Assembly: GCF_001477625.1 (NCBI RefSeq) | Contig: NZ_CP013692.1 | Location: 2,666,001-2,730,000, forward strand | Source of the DNA: Paucibacter sp. KCTC 42545 | GTDB lineage: Bacteria; Pseudomonadota; Gammaproteobacteria; Burkholderiales; Burkholderiaceae_C | Direction: 5' to 3' | DNA length: 64,000 nucleotides | Part shown: one piece after another, positions 25,493 through 34,295 of the stretch | Position numbering within the stretch: position 1 is the first letter of the stretch | Layout of the letters: every line of letters begins with the position of its first letter | Made by a program: the position numbers and the translations under genes | The notes under the pieces: model-generated | The model's input: the letters and a program-made list of their open reading frames with translations, nothing else | Databases searched by the model: none | What the model was told of the DNA's origin: nothing

Positions 25493-26206
25493 ATGACCTC
25501 TACCGACAACTCCGCCGCCCTGGTGATTCAAGGCTTCACGCCGCCGCTGCGCCTGGCCGATTTCAAATTGGCCGCCTTCGACATGGACTCGACTCTGATC
25601 AATATCGAGTGCATCGATGAGATCGCCGCCGCCGCGGGCAAAAAGGACGAGGTCGCCGCCATCACCGAAGCCGCAATGCGCGGCGAGATCACAGACTTCA
25701 AAGACAGCCTGCGCCGCCGCCTGGCCCTGCTGCAGGGCGTGCCCACCAGTGCGCTGCAAGAAGTGCTGCAAACGCGTTTGCAGTTCAACCCCGGCGCGCG
25801 TGAGCTGTGCGCGGCGCTCAAGGCCGCCGGCATCAAGCTGCTGCTGGTGTCGGGCGGCTTCACTTATTTCACCCGCCATGTCGCGGCCGAGCTGGGCATG
25901 GACTTTGTCCGCTCGAACGAGTTGGAAATTGTGAACGAGCGCCTGACCGGCGGCCTGATGCAGCAGGCTTGGGGAGATATCTGCGACGGCGAAGAAAAGC
26001 GCCGCATGCTGCTGCAATGCTGCGAACAAATCGGCTGCACGCCCGCGCAAGCCATGGCCGTGGGCGACGGCGCCAACGACCTGCCGATGATGGGCGCTGC
26101 CGGCCTCTCGGTGGCCTTCCACGCCAAGCCCAAGGTGCGCGCCCAGGCCATGGTGGCCATCAACCAAGGCGGCTTGGAGCAACTGCTGACTCTGCTCAGC
26201 GCCTGA
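25493..26206 (+). CDS. serB: Phosphoserine phosphatase
   Basis: HAD-family enzyme releasing serine from O-phosphoserine, the last step of serine synthesis. The HAD motifs are present: FDMDSTLINIECIDE (nucleophile Asp in DxDST), LLLVSGGFTYF (motif II Ser), and VGDGANDLPMMGAAGLSVAF (motif IV), with Lys in EEKRR. The 237-residue length fits the short form without an ACT domain. It follows mfd by 12 bp and may be co-transcribed. Confidence 0.94.
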   Translation: MTSTDNSAALVIQGFTPPLRLADFKLAAFDMDSTLINIECIDEIAAAAGKKDEVAAITEAAMRGEITDFKDSLRRRLALLQGVPTSALQEVLQTRLQFNPGARELCAALKAAGIKLLLVSGGFTYFTRHVAAELGMDFVRSNELEIVNERLTGGLMQQAWGDICDGEEKRRMLLQCCEQIGCTPAQAMAVGDGANDLPMMGAAGLSVAFHAKPKVRAQAMVAINQGGLEQLLTLLSA

Positions 26207-26239
26207 AGCCTGGCCCGGCAGATCACGGACAATCACGCC

Positions 26240-26470
26240 ATGCAAAACATTGATTTCGAACTGCGCGGTGAATTCATCACCCTGGACAGCCTGCTCAAGG
26301 CCACCGGCCTGGCCGAAAGCGGCGGCCGCGCCCGCATGATGGTGACCGAGGGCAAGATCGAGGTGGACGGCCAGCAAGAGCTGCGCAAGACCGCCAAGAT
26401 CCGCCCCGGCCAAACCGTGGCCCTGCACGGCGTGCGCATCCACGTCAAAGCCGACCCCAGCCTGGAGTAG
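26240..26470 (+). CDS. S4-domain RNA-binding protein (YbcJ-like)
   Basis: Small cytosolic RNA-binding protein of 76 residues. Nearly all of it is one S4 domain: FITLDSLLKATGLAESGGRARMMVTEGKIEVDGQ, followed by RKTAKIRPGQTVALHGVRI. E. coli YbcJ is the closest named relative and may act on rRNA or tRNA. It lies 33 bp after serB and 8 bp before the RraA-like gene. Confidence 0.88.
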   Translation: MQNIDFELRGEFITLDSLLKATGLAESGGRARMMVTEGKIEVDGQQELRKTAKIRPGQTVALHGVRIHVKADPSLE

Positions 26471-26478
26471 CCCCTGCG

Positions 26479-26988
26479 ATGAGCGCCATCAGCTTTTCCA
26501 CTTGCGACATCTGTGACCAGCACAAGAGCGACGAGAGCGGCCGCATGCGCGTGCTGCCCGGCAGCGCCTTCCGCAGCTATGGCGCCCTGCCCCGTTTTGC
26601 AGGCCCCATCAGCACGGTGAAATGCTTCGAGGACAACAGCCTGGTCAAGGCCGCGGTGGAAAGCGCGGGCCAAGGCCGCGTGCTGGTGGTGGACGGCGCG
26701 GGCTCACTGCGCCGCGCGCTGCTGGGCGGTAATTTGGCCGCTGCTGCGGCCAAGAATGGCTGGGCCGGCTTGGTGATTCATGGTGCCGTGCGTGACCTGG
26801 CCGAGTTAGCCCAGGCGCAAACCGGCATCTTCGCCCTGGGCCATGTGCCCATGCCCACCGACCGCAAAAACCAAGGCCAGGCCGACGTGGCCCTGCACAT
26901 TCTGGGCGCCACGATTCAGCCCGGCGAATGGCTTTACGCCGACGAGGACGGCCTGCTGATTGCGGACCGCCCGCTGCATACGGCTTAA
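26479..26988 (+). CDS. rraA: RraA-like protein / HMG aldolase family
   Basis: Member of the RraA family (169 residues), which inhibits RNase E or, in other lineages, cleaves 4-hydroxy-4-methyl-2-oxoglutarate. It has the family opening STCDICDQHKSD, the FAGPISTVKCFEDNSLVKAA motif, GGNLAAAAAKNGWAGLVIHGAVRD and the end GEWLYADEDGLLIAD. Aldolase residues (GxxxRD and the preceding Gly-rich loop) are present, so both roles remain possible. A 14-bp palindrome spans its stop codon. Confidence 0.9.
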   Translation: MSAISFSTCDICDQHKSDESGRMRVLPGSAFRSYGALPRFAGPISTVKCFEDNSLVKAAVESAGQGRVLVVDGAGSLRRALLGGNLAAAAAKNGWAGLVIHGAVRDLAELAQAQTGIFALGHVPMPTDRKNQGQADVALHILGATIQPGEWLYADEDGLLIADRPLHTA

Positions 26989-27026
26989 GCCGTTGAGCCA
27001 GCCGTAAAGCCGGCAAAAACCCGAGA

Positions 27027-28739
27027 CTACGACAAACGCTTGAGCGCCGCCTCGCGGATGGCGCTGAGCGTGCTGCGGCTGGTCGAGACATCGCTGGACA
27101 AGCGCAGGTGCAGCAAGCAGGGGGTGCCCGCTGCCAGCGCCGCACGCAAGGCGGGTTCAAAGTCCTCGGTCATCTCGATGCGTTGCGAGGCCCAGCCATG
27201 GGCTTGGGCCAGCAAGCAGAAGTCCGGGTTGAACAAATCGCTGCCCGAAACCCGGCCCGGGTACTCGCGCTCCTGATGCATGCGGATGGTGCCGTAAGTG
27301 CCGTTATCCACCACCACGCACAGCAGCTTCTTGGCGCCATAGCCGGTGGCGGTGGCGAGTTCCTGGCCGTTCATCAGGAAGTCGCCATCACCGGCGATAT
27401 TGACCACCCAGCGCTCGGGCTCCAGCAAACTGGCCGCCACCGCCGCCGGCAGGCCATAGCCCATCGCGCCACTGGTGGGGGCAAGCTGGGTACGGCCATG
27501 CTGCTGCAGGCCCGGATACTGGTGAAAGCGATGCAGCCAGCCGCTGTAATTGCCGGCGCCGTTGGTGAACACCGTGCCCTCGGGGCAGAGCCGGCTTAAG
27601 CTCTTGACCACCTCGGCCATGTCCAGCGGGCTGACCGGCTGCGGCAGCAGATTGGCCTGATAGTCGGCATTGGCGGCCCGCGTCCAGTCGGTCCACTTGC
27701 ACTGCTCTGGCGCGGCCAATGTCGCCAAGGCCTGGGCCGCGCAGGACATGCTGGCGTTGATCATCAAATCGGCCGCGTAAACCCGGCCCAACTCTTCCGC
27801 CCCGGCGTGGATATGCACCAGGCTTTGCGCCGGGCGCGGCGCCTGCAGCAAGGTGTAGCCACCGGTGGTCATCTCGCCCAAGCGCGGGCCGATGGCGATG
27901 ATGAGGTCAGCGTCCTTGACGCGCTGGGCCAGCTTCGGATTGATGCCAATGCCCACATCACCCGCGTACTGCGGATGGCGGTTGTCGAACAAATCCTGGA
28001 AGCGAAAGGCACAACCCACCGGCAGGCCCCAGGCCTCGGCGAAGCGCTGCAGCGCCGTGCAACTCTCGGGCGTCCAGCCACCGCCGCCGGCGATCACCAG
28101 CGGCCGCTCGGCCGCCAGCAAGCGGCTGCGCAAATCGCTCAGCGCCGCCGGGGTAGGCCAGGCTTGGGCAGCCTGCGCCAGAGGCAAGACCGGGGCGCTG
28201 GTCAGCGTGGTCAACATATCCTCAGGCAGCACCAACACCACCGGGCCGGGCCGGCCTTGCAAAGCCGTATGGAAGGCACGGGCCACATACTCGGGCAGGC
28301 GGTCGGCGTCATGCACCTCGCCAACCCATTTGGCAAAACCCAGGGTGCCGGGGCCGAACATCTGGCGGTAGTCAACTTCCTGAAACGCCTCGCGGTCGCG
28401 CTGGTCGCTGGCCACTTGGCCGATAAACAAAATCATCGGCGTGGAATCTTGAAACGCCGTGTGCAAGCCGATGCTGGCATTGGTCGCACCTGGGCCGCGC
28501 GTCACAAAACAAATGCCCGGCCGACCGCTCAATTTGCCCTGTGCCTCGGCCATGAAGGCAGCCCCGCCCTCTTGGCGACAGGCGATGAAGCGGATCTTCT
28601 CGCGGTGCTCATGAAAGCCATCCAGCACGGCCAGATAGCTTTCGCCCGGCACGCCGAATACGGTGTCTACGCCTTGCTCAATCAAGGCCTCGACCAGCAC
28701 GTGGCCGGCCATGCGTTTTGCTTGTGGGGTCGTCGTCAT
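27027..28739 (-). CDS. Thiamine pyrophosphate-dependent enzyme (acetolactate synthase-like)
   Basis: TPP enzyme of the acetolactate synthase/benzoylformate decarboxylase superfamily, 570 residues. The N-terminal pyrimidine-binding domain has FGVPGESYLAVLDG and the catalytic Glu in CRQEGGAAFMAE; the C-terminal PP domain has GDGDFLMNGQELATA and VVVDNGTYGTIR (DN in place of NN). There is no ilvH partner, and pairing with an MFS transporter points to a catabolic or decarboxylating role rather than valine synthesis. Its ATG overlaps the MFS stop (ATGA), so the two are translationally coupled. Substrate unknown. Confidence 0.85.
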   Translation of the reverse strand: MTTTPQAKRMAGHVLVEALIEQGVDTVFGVPGESYLAVLDGFHEHREKIRFIACRQEGGAAFMAEAQGKLSGRPGICFVTRGPGATNASIGLHTAFQDSTPMILFIGQVASDQRDREAFQEVDYRQMFGPGTLGFAKWVGEVHDADRLPEYVARAFHTALQGRPGPVVLVLPEDMLTTLTSAPVLPLAQAAQAWPTPAALSDLRSRLLAAERPLVIAGGGGWTPESCTALQRFAEAWGLPVGCAFRFQDLFDNRHPQYAGDVGIGINPKLAQRVKDADLIIAIGPRLGEMTTGGYTLLQAPRPAQSLVHIHAGAEELGRVYAADLMINASMSCAAQALATLAAPEQCKWTDWTRAANADYQANLLPQPVSPLDMAEVVKSLSRLCPEGTVFTNGAGNYSGWLHRFHQYPGLQQHGRTQLAPTSGAMGYGLPAAVAASLLEPERWVVNIAGDGDFLMNGQELATATGYGAKKLLCVVVDNGTYGTIRMHQEREYPGRVSGSDLFNPDFCLLAQAHGWASQRIEMTEDFEPALRAALAAGTPCLLHLRLSSDVSTSRSTLSAIREAALKRLS

Positions 28740-29992
28740 GCTGCGGACTGTAAAGCCTTCTTGGGTCGTGCCAGTTGAACCAGATTGGCCGCGGCGATGG
28801 CCAGCAACAAGGCCAGCGCCGCACCCATGAATACCGCGCCAGGGTGACCCTTGTCCATCATGGCGCCGAAGATGGGCGCGGCCAGGGCGAAGCCCAAGTC
28901 CAAGCCCGAATACACCGTGCCGTAGACCCGGCCGGTGGCGCCGGGCGGCGCGGCGCGCTTGATCAACATATCGCGAGACGGACCGGCCAAGCCGGTGCCA
29001 AAACCGGCCAGGGCGACCACCGTGGCCGCCAGCATCGGCGGCACCCAACCGCTGGCGGCCAGGGCCAGCAAGGCTGCACCCAGCGCCAGCGCGATGGCGA
29101 TATTGCGCTCCAGGCTGGCCGAGCGCGCGACCCAGAAGCCGCCAATCACCATGCCCACCGCGCCGCACAACATATAGCCGGTGACGACAAAGGCCGTGGC
29201 CTCAGAGGCCAGGCCGTAAAGCTGGCTCAGGGCCGGGCTGGCGAAGCTCTGAATCGCCGTCAGCGCCGTCGTACCGAAGAAGAAAAACGAGAAGCACAGC
29301 CACACCGAAGGCAGGCGCAAAAAAGCCATCGGGTGTTCGTCTTTGACGGGCGTGGCCCCTGCCTTGTCATGCGACCAGCTGCCCTGGGTGTCGTCAATGG
29401 CGGCGCGCTTGAACCACAGCAGGGCAATCACAGCCAAGGCCGCCAGCGCAGTGCCCAGATAGGCATAACGCCAATTGCCGCTGAGCTGCGCCAAGCCGAT
29501 CAAAAACACGGGTGCGAGCGCCCAGCCCAGATTGCCGGTGATGCCATGCACCGAGAAGGCGTGGCCCAGGCGAGCGGGCGACACGCGTTTGTTGAGGATG
29601 GTGAAGTCCACCGGGTGAAAGGGCGCATTGCCCAGGCCGGCCAAGGCGGCGGCCACCAACAAACCGCCAAAACCGGTGGCCAGGCCGGCCGCCAATGAGG
29701 CCAGCACAAAACAAGACAGCGCCGCGAACAGCACCGGGCGCGCGCCGGTGCGATCCACCAGAAAGCCGGCCATGGCTTGGCCCAAGCCGGAGATGATGAA
29801 AAAGGTGCTGACCAGCAAACCGAGTTCGGCATAGCTCAGCCCAAATTCGCGGATGAAGACCGGGAACAGCGGCGGCAGCAACATGTGGAAGAAGTGCGAG
29901 CAGCCATGCGCCAGCCCAATCAGGCTGATGGTGGCGATGTCGCGGCGGGCTTGGGTGGTTTCGGCCGCAAGCGGCAGGCTGGCTGAAGTCAT
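28736..29992 (-). CDS. MFS transporter
   Basis: Inner-membrane major facilitator of 418 residues with 12 predicted helices. The early motif LGQAMAGFLVDRTGARPVLF is the MFS A-loop signature, and VDFTILNKRVSPARLGHAFSVHGITGNLG resembles the FosR/oxalate-type branch. It heads the operon with the TPP enzyme and is divergent from an AraC regulator across 73 bp. The substrate is probably the acid or its product used by that enzyme, but this is inference. Confidence 0.88.
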   Translation of the reverse strand: MTSASLPLAAETTQARRDIATISLIGLAHGCSHFFHMLLPPLFPVFIREFGLSYAELGLLVSTFFIISGLGQAMAGFLVDRTGARPVLFAALSCFVLASLAAGLATGFGGLLVAAALAGLGNAPFHPVDFTILNKRVSPARLGHAFSVHGITGNLGWALAPVFLIGLAQLSGNWRYAYLGTALAALAVIALLWFKRAAIDDTQGSWSHDKAGATPVKDEHPMAFLRLPSVWLCFSFFFFGTTALTAIQSFASPALSQLYGLASEATAFVVTGYMLCGAVGMVIGGFWVARSASLERNIAIALALGAALLALAASGWVPPMLAATVVALAGFGTGLAGPSRDMLIKRAAPPGATGRVYGTVYSGLDLGFALAAPIFGAMMDKGHPGAVFMGAALALLLAIAAANLVQLARPKKALQSAA

Positions 29993-30028
29993 GTCCGCAC
30001 TTTAGGCGCCCGAGGCACGGCCGAGTTA

Positions 30029-30051
30029 CGATAGCTCGCCAAAATCTATCG
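30029..30051. promoter_or_regulatory. Candidate operator between MFS and AraC genes
   Basis: CGATAG and CTATCG form an inverted repeat with an 11-bp spacer in the short divergent intergenic region. It is AT-rich and 15 bp before the AraC start, a plausible binding site for the AraC-type protein. No experimental link. Confidence 0.35.
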
Positions 30052-30065
30052 AATTTCAGCCACCG

Positions 30066-30926
30066 ATGTCCACGCCCAAGCCCACGCCACCTGCACGGCC
30101 GCGCCCGAGCAAGGCCCGCACCAGCCTGCCGCCGCTGGACCCGCAGCGCTTCGCGCCTTGCGCCCTGCGGCCAGTCCGCGCCAAGGCGCGGGTGCTGGAA
30201 AGCGATGTGGACATCCAAGCTCACCAGCATGACTGGGGCCAGCTGGTGTTTTCGATCAGCGGCGTGGTGCGCGTCAGCACCGAGCGGGCCACGTTCTTGG
30301 TGCCGCCCTCGCGGGCGGTGTGGATACCGCCCCAGGTGGAACACGCGGTCACGCCGGTGGAAAGGGTGGATCTGCGCACGCTCTATCTGCACCAATGTCC
30401 CGGCCGCATCGGCCCGGGCCTGTCCGGCAGCGCGGCAGCGGCTTGGGCGGACAGCCGGGTGCTGGAGGTCTCGCCCCTGCTGCGCGAACTGGTCCTGCAA
30501 CTGGCCGAGGTGCGTGAAAGCGATAGCAGCAAGCGCGAGCTGTGGTTGGCCAATCTGATCGAGGATGAGTTGCGCCGCGCCAGCAGCCTACGCCTGGGCG
30601 TGAACCTGCCGCAAGACAAACGCCTACGCCGCTTTTGCGAAGCCATGCTGCACGAGCCTCTGCGCCATGCCGACCTGGCCGGCTGGGCCGCCGAGGTCGG
30701 CGCCAGCACACGCACCCTCTCACGCCTGTTCCGGCAAGAGTTGGGCAGCAGCTATGCGCAATGGCGCCAGCAAGCCTTGCTGGCCCATGCCCTGACCCTG
30801 GCGGCACGCAAGCGGCCGATGAACCTGATCGCCGCCGAGCTGGGCTACGCCAGCGCCAGCGCCTTCAGCGCCATGGTCACCCGCACCGTGGGCATGCCGC
30901 CAAGCCGTTTTTTTGCCGAGGCCTGA
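30066..30926 (+). CDS. AraC-family transcriptional regulator
   Basis: Regulator with an N-terminal cupin-like sensor domain (about 40-150; HQHDWGQLVFSISGVVRV, FLVPPSRAVWIPPQVEHAV) and a C-terminal double helix-turn-helix (about 190-285; ADLAGWAAEVGASTRTLSRLFRQELG and LIAAELGYASASAFSAMVTRTVGMPPSRFF). Divergent from the MFS-TPP enzyme operon, which it probably activates in response to that pathway's substrate. Confidence 0.9.
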   Translation: MSTPKPTPPARPRPSKARTSLPPLDPQRFAPCALRPVRAKARVLESDVDIQAHQHDWGQLVFSISGVVRVSTERATFLVPPSRAVWIPPQVEHAVTPVERVDLRTLYLHQCPGRIGPGLSGSAAAAWADSRVLEVSPLLRELVLQLAEVRESDSSKRELWLANLIEDELRRASSLRLGVNLPQDKRLRRFCEAMLHEPLRHADLAGWAAEVGASTRTLSRLFRQELGSSYAQWRQQALLAHALTLAARKRPMNLIAAELGYASASAFSAMVTRTVGMPPSRFFAEA

Positions 30927-31039
30927 AGCCTTTGTCTCCCAGCAAAGACCGGGGCCTCAGCCGGCAATGACCCGACCCGGCCAGGTGCCTAGCGGCGGCT
31001 GCAGCGACCTAGCAACGGTCCTCCTCATAAAATCTCGCC

Positions 31040-32143
31040 ATGAATGATCAAGTGCTGTTTGACTACACCCGCCAAGACGCCCAAGGCCAAAGCTGTACCG
31101 TCCAGGCCTGGGCCAAAGTCCCCGCCCCCCTGAGCCCCGCCGAACGCGCCAGCCTGAAGGCCGAGGCCGCCGCCCTCTTGAAGGCCAACAACGCCGTGCT
31201 GGTGGCGCATTTCTATGTGGACGGTGATCTGCAAGACCTGGCACTGGAAACCGGCGGCATCGTCTCCGACTCGCTGGAAATGGCCCGCTTCGGCCGCGAC
31301 CACGCGGCGCAAACCTTGCTGGTGGCCGGCGTGCGCTTCATGGGCGAAACGGCCAAAATCCTGAGCCCCGAGAAGCGGGTGCTGATGCCCGATCTGGACG
31401 CAACCTGCTCGCTGGACCTGGGCTGCCCCGCCGAGGACTTCAACGCTTTTTGCGACGCCCACCCGGACCGCCAAGTGGTGGTCTACGCCAATACCAGCGC
31501 GGCCGTGAAGGCGCGCGCCGACTGGATGGTGACCAGCTCCTGCGCGCTGGAAATCGTTGCCGACTTGAAGGCCAAGGGTCAAAAAATCCTCTGGGCCCCG
31601 GACCGCCACCTGGGCCGCTACATCCAGGAAAAAACCGGCGCCGACATGCTGATGTGGAACGGCGCCTGCATCGTGCACGACGAGTTCAAGGGCGTGGAGT
31701 TGCAACTGCTGCGCGAGCAGCATCCCGGCGCCATGGTGCTGGTGCACCCCGAGTCACCGCAAAGCGTGGTGGCGCTGGCCGATGTGGTGGGTTCCACCTC
31801 GGCCCTGATCAAGGCCGTGGTGGAGGGCCAGGCACAGGAATACATCGTCGCCACTGACAACGGCATTCTTCATCGCATGCGCCAGCTGGCGCCGGGCAAG
31901 ACCTTGATCGAAGCGCCCACCGCCGGCAATAGCGCCACCTGCAAGAGCTGCGCCCATTGCCCATGGATGGCGATGAACAGCTTGCAAGGCCTGATTGATT
32001 GCCTGCGCCACGGCCAGGGCGCCATCGAGCTGGACGAGGCCACCCGCATCAAGGCCAAGACTTGCATTGACCGCATGCTGGACTTCACCGCCGCGCTGAA
32101 GAACCAGCGCGCTGGCCTGGTGCCCGGCATCGGTGCGGCATAG
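31040..32143 (+). CDS. nadA: Quinolinate synthase
   Basis: 4Fe-4S enzyme condensing iminoaspartate and DHAP to quinolinate in NAD synthesis. Hallmarks are [36 protein letters not shown] (cluster Cys), TSSCALEI (second Cys) and the C-terminal [13 protein letters not shown] (third Cys). 367 residues, normal length. The nadB partner is only 0.5 kb downstream on the opposite strand, with comFB between. An intrinsic terminator follows. Confidence 0.95.
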   Translation: MNDQVLFDYTRQDAQGQSCTVQAWAKVPAPLSPAERASLKAEAAALLKANNAVLVAHFYVDGDLQDLALETGGIVSDSLEMARFGRDHAAQTLLVAGVRFMGETAKILSPEKRVLMPDLDATCSLDLGCPAEDFNAFCDAHPDRQVVVYANTSAAVKARADWMVTSSCALEIVADLKAKGQKILWAPDRHLGRYIQEKTGADMLMWNGACIVHDEFKGVELQLLREQHPGAMVLVHPESPQSVVALADVVGSTSALIKAVVEGQAQEYIVATDNGILHRMRQLAPGKTLIEAPTAGNSATCKSCAHCPWMAMNSLQGLIDCLRHGQGAIELDEATRIKAKTCIDRMLDFTAALKNQRAGLVPGIGAA

Positions 32144-32204
32144 GCGTAATTGGCCAGGCCAATGACATAGGCGGCGAATCAAGTCGCCGCAGCGGATTCG
32201 AAAT

Positions 32205-32229
32205 GGCCAGCGGAAGCTGGCCTTTTTTT
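32205..32229 (+). terminator. Intrinsic terminator after nadA
   Basis: Perfect 7-bp stem GGCCAGC / GCTGGCC with loop GGAA, followed by seven T. It sits 62 bp after the nadA stop and ends its transcript before comFB. Confidence 0.92.
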
Positions 32230-32290
32230 GCCCGCAAGCCAGGCGAAAAGCCTTATCGTGTCAGCCGATGCTTTTGCGGGAGAACCCACC

Positions 32291-32581
32291 ATGAATCAAG
32301 ATTTCAGCTCGATCTACAACCATCACGAACGCGAAGTGCTGGCCGCGGTGATGAAGTCGTCCGCCGATTTCCCGCAGATTGCGGCCGACCCCGACCTGCT
32401 TTGCGATGTGGCCTGCGTGGCGCTGAACCGCCTGCCGCCGCGCTACATCCGCCACGCGGTGGACTTTCTGTTTTATCTGACCGAGCATGAGCGGCGCGAG
32501 ATCGACGCCGCCATTGACGAAGCCGTGGGCTACGCCTTCCACTTCGTGCACGCCCGCGCGGCGCTGCGCGCCCAGCCCTGA
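32291..32581 (+). CDS. ComFB-domain protein
   Basis: Small 96-residue protein of the late competence ComFB family. The core matches the family: NHHEREVLAAVMKS, CDVACVALNRLPPRYIRHAVDFLFYLTEHERREI. ComFB proteins in cyanobacteria have been reported to bind cyclic dinucleotides and affect DNA uptake or motility; whether this one does is unknown. The ATG at 32291 follows GGGAG at 8 bp. No competence genes adjoin it, but a FimV-like (type IV pilus related) gene is 1.7 kb away. Confidence 0.82.
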   Translation: MNQDFSSIYNHHEREVLAAVMKSSADFPQIAADPDLLCDVACVALNRLPPRYIRHAVDFLFYLTEHERREIDAAIDEAVGYAFHFVHARAALRAQP

Positions 32582-32613
32582 GCGCCCAGCCCTAAGCACT
32601 TAAGGCGATAGCT

Positions 32614-34236
32614 TCAGCGGGTTTTCAAACCCCGTTCCGCCACCAGCACAGTCGGGAAGCTGACCGGCAAGGTGCGCGGATAGTCGCGGCTGAAATGCAG
32701 GCCGCGGCTCTCATGCCGCAGCAAGGCCGAACGCACGATCAGCTCGCCGCAATCCAGCAGATTGCGCAGCTCCAGCAGATCGCGGCTGACGCGGAAATTG
32801 GCGTAGTAGTCATCCACCTCGCCGCGCAAGAGTGCGATGCGATGCAGCGCCCGCTCCAGGCGCTTGGTGGTGCGCACGATGCCCACATAGTTCCACATCA
32901 GCAGGCGCAACTCGTCCCAGTTGTGCGAGATGACCACCTGCTCGTCGGCATCTTCCACCTGGCTCTCATCCCAGGCCGGCAGCGGCGCGGCGGCGTGTTG
33001 CGGCTGCGCCTGGATGTGGCTGGCGCAGGTCTGGCCCAGCACCACGCATTCCAGCAATGAATTGCTGGCCAGGCGGTTGGCGCCGTGCAGGCCGGTGTAA
33101 CTGGTTTCCCCCACGGCGTAGAGGCCCGGCAGATCGGCGCTGCCGTTCATATCGGTGACCACGCCGCCGCATGTGAAATGCACCGCCGGCACGACCGGAA
33201 TCATCTGCGTGGCAATGTCGATGCCCAGGCCTAAGCAGCGCGCATGGACGGTGGGGAAATGCTCTTTCAAGAAGTCCTCGCCCAGATGGCGGGCGTCCAG
33301 CCAGACATGGTCCAGGCCGTGCTTTTTCATCTCGAAATCGATGGCGCGGGCGACGATGTCACGCGGTGCCAACTCCATGCGCTCATCGTGCGCCGCCATG
33401 AAACGGCTGCCATCGGGCAGCTTCAAATGCCCGCCCTCGCCGCGCAAGGCCTCGGTGATCAAAAAGCTGCGTTCCTGCGGGTGGTAGAGGCAGGTCGGGT
33501 GGAACTGGATGAACTCCATATTCGCCACCCGGCAACCCGCACGCCAGGCCATGGCGATGCCATCACCGGTGGAGGTGTCGGGGTTGGTGGTGTAGCGATA
33601 AACCTTGCCCGCGCCGCCGGTAGCCAGCACCACCGCTTGGGCGGCCAGTGCCTCGACCTTTTGCGAGTCGATGTCGAGCGCATAGATGCCGTAGCAGCGC
33701 GGCTCTTCATCGCGCTGCAGATGGCGCGAGGTGATCAGGTCCAGCGCCATCCAGCGTTGGCGCAGTTCGATATTCGGGTGCGCCGCGGCCACGGCCAGCA
33801 GTTGGTCGTGGATGGCTTTGCCGGTGGCATCGGCGGCATGGGCGATGCGGCGTACGGCGTGGCCGCCCTCGCGGGTGAGGTGCAGACCCAGCGGACCGCT
33901 GCTGTCGGGCGTGAAGGGAACGCCTTGCTGCACCAACCAAGCCACCGCCTGCGCACTTTGCTCGGCGATGAAGCGGGCCGTGGCCTCGTCCACCAAGCCG
34001 GCGCCGGCTTCCTGGGTGTCGCGCACATGGCTGTCAATGCTGTCGTCCTGGCCCAGCACGCCGACGATGCCGCCTTGCGCCCAGGCGGTAGCGCCCTCGC
34101 CCAATTCACGCTTGGCCAGCACGATCACGCGCATGCGGTCGGCCAGATGCAAGGCCGTGGTGAGCCCGGCCAAGCCGGCGCCCACGATCACCACGGGCAG
34201 AGTTGTCGTCGAAGACAGGGGGGCAGAGGAGGACAT
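32614..34236 (-). CDS. nadB: L-aspartate oxidase
   Basis: FAD enzyme oxidising aspartate to iminoaspartate for NadA. It shows the dinucleotide-binding GAGLAGLTTALHLA, the EGATAWAQGGI motif, HFTCGGVVTDMNG, GLYAVGETSYTGLHGANRLASNSLLE and the C-terminal helical domain of the fumarate reductase/succinate dehydrogenase flavoprotein family. The start at 34236 follows AAAGG; an in-frame start at 34263 is also possible. About 540 residues. Confidence 0.95.
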   Translation of the reverse strand: MSSSAPLSSTTTLPVVIVGAGLAGLTTALHLADRMRVIVLAKRELGEGATAWAQGGIVGVLGQDDSIDSHVRDTQEAGAGLVDEATARFIAEQSAQAVAWLVQQGVPFTPDSSGPLGLHLTREGGHAVRRIAHAADATGKAIHDQLLAVAAAHPNIELRQRWMALDLITSRHLQRDEEPRCYGIYALDIDSQKVEALAAQAVVLATGGAGKVYRYTTNPDTSTGDGIAMAWRAGCRVANMEFIQFHPTCLYHPQERSFLITEALRGEGGHLKLPDGSRFMAAHDERMELAPRDIVARAIDFEMKKHGLDHVWLDARHLGEDFLKEHFPTVHARCLGLGIDIATQMIPVVPAVHFTCGGVVTDMNGSADLPGLYAVGETSYTGLHGANRLASNSLLECVVLGQTCASHIQAQPQHAAAPLPAWDESQVEDADEQVVISHNWDELRLLMWNYVGIVRTTKRLERALHRIALLRGEVDDYYANFRVSRDLLELRNLLDCGELIVRSALLRHESRGLHFSRDYPRTLPVSFPTVLVAERGLKTR

Positions 34237-34295
34237 GTGGCCTTTGGCGCGCGCCCCTAGCAAGGCCGCCGCGCCGTCAATGTGAAGCGTGCATT

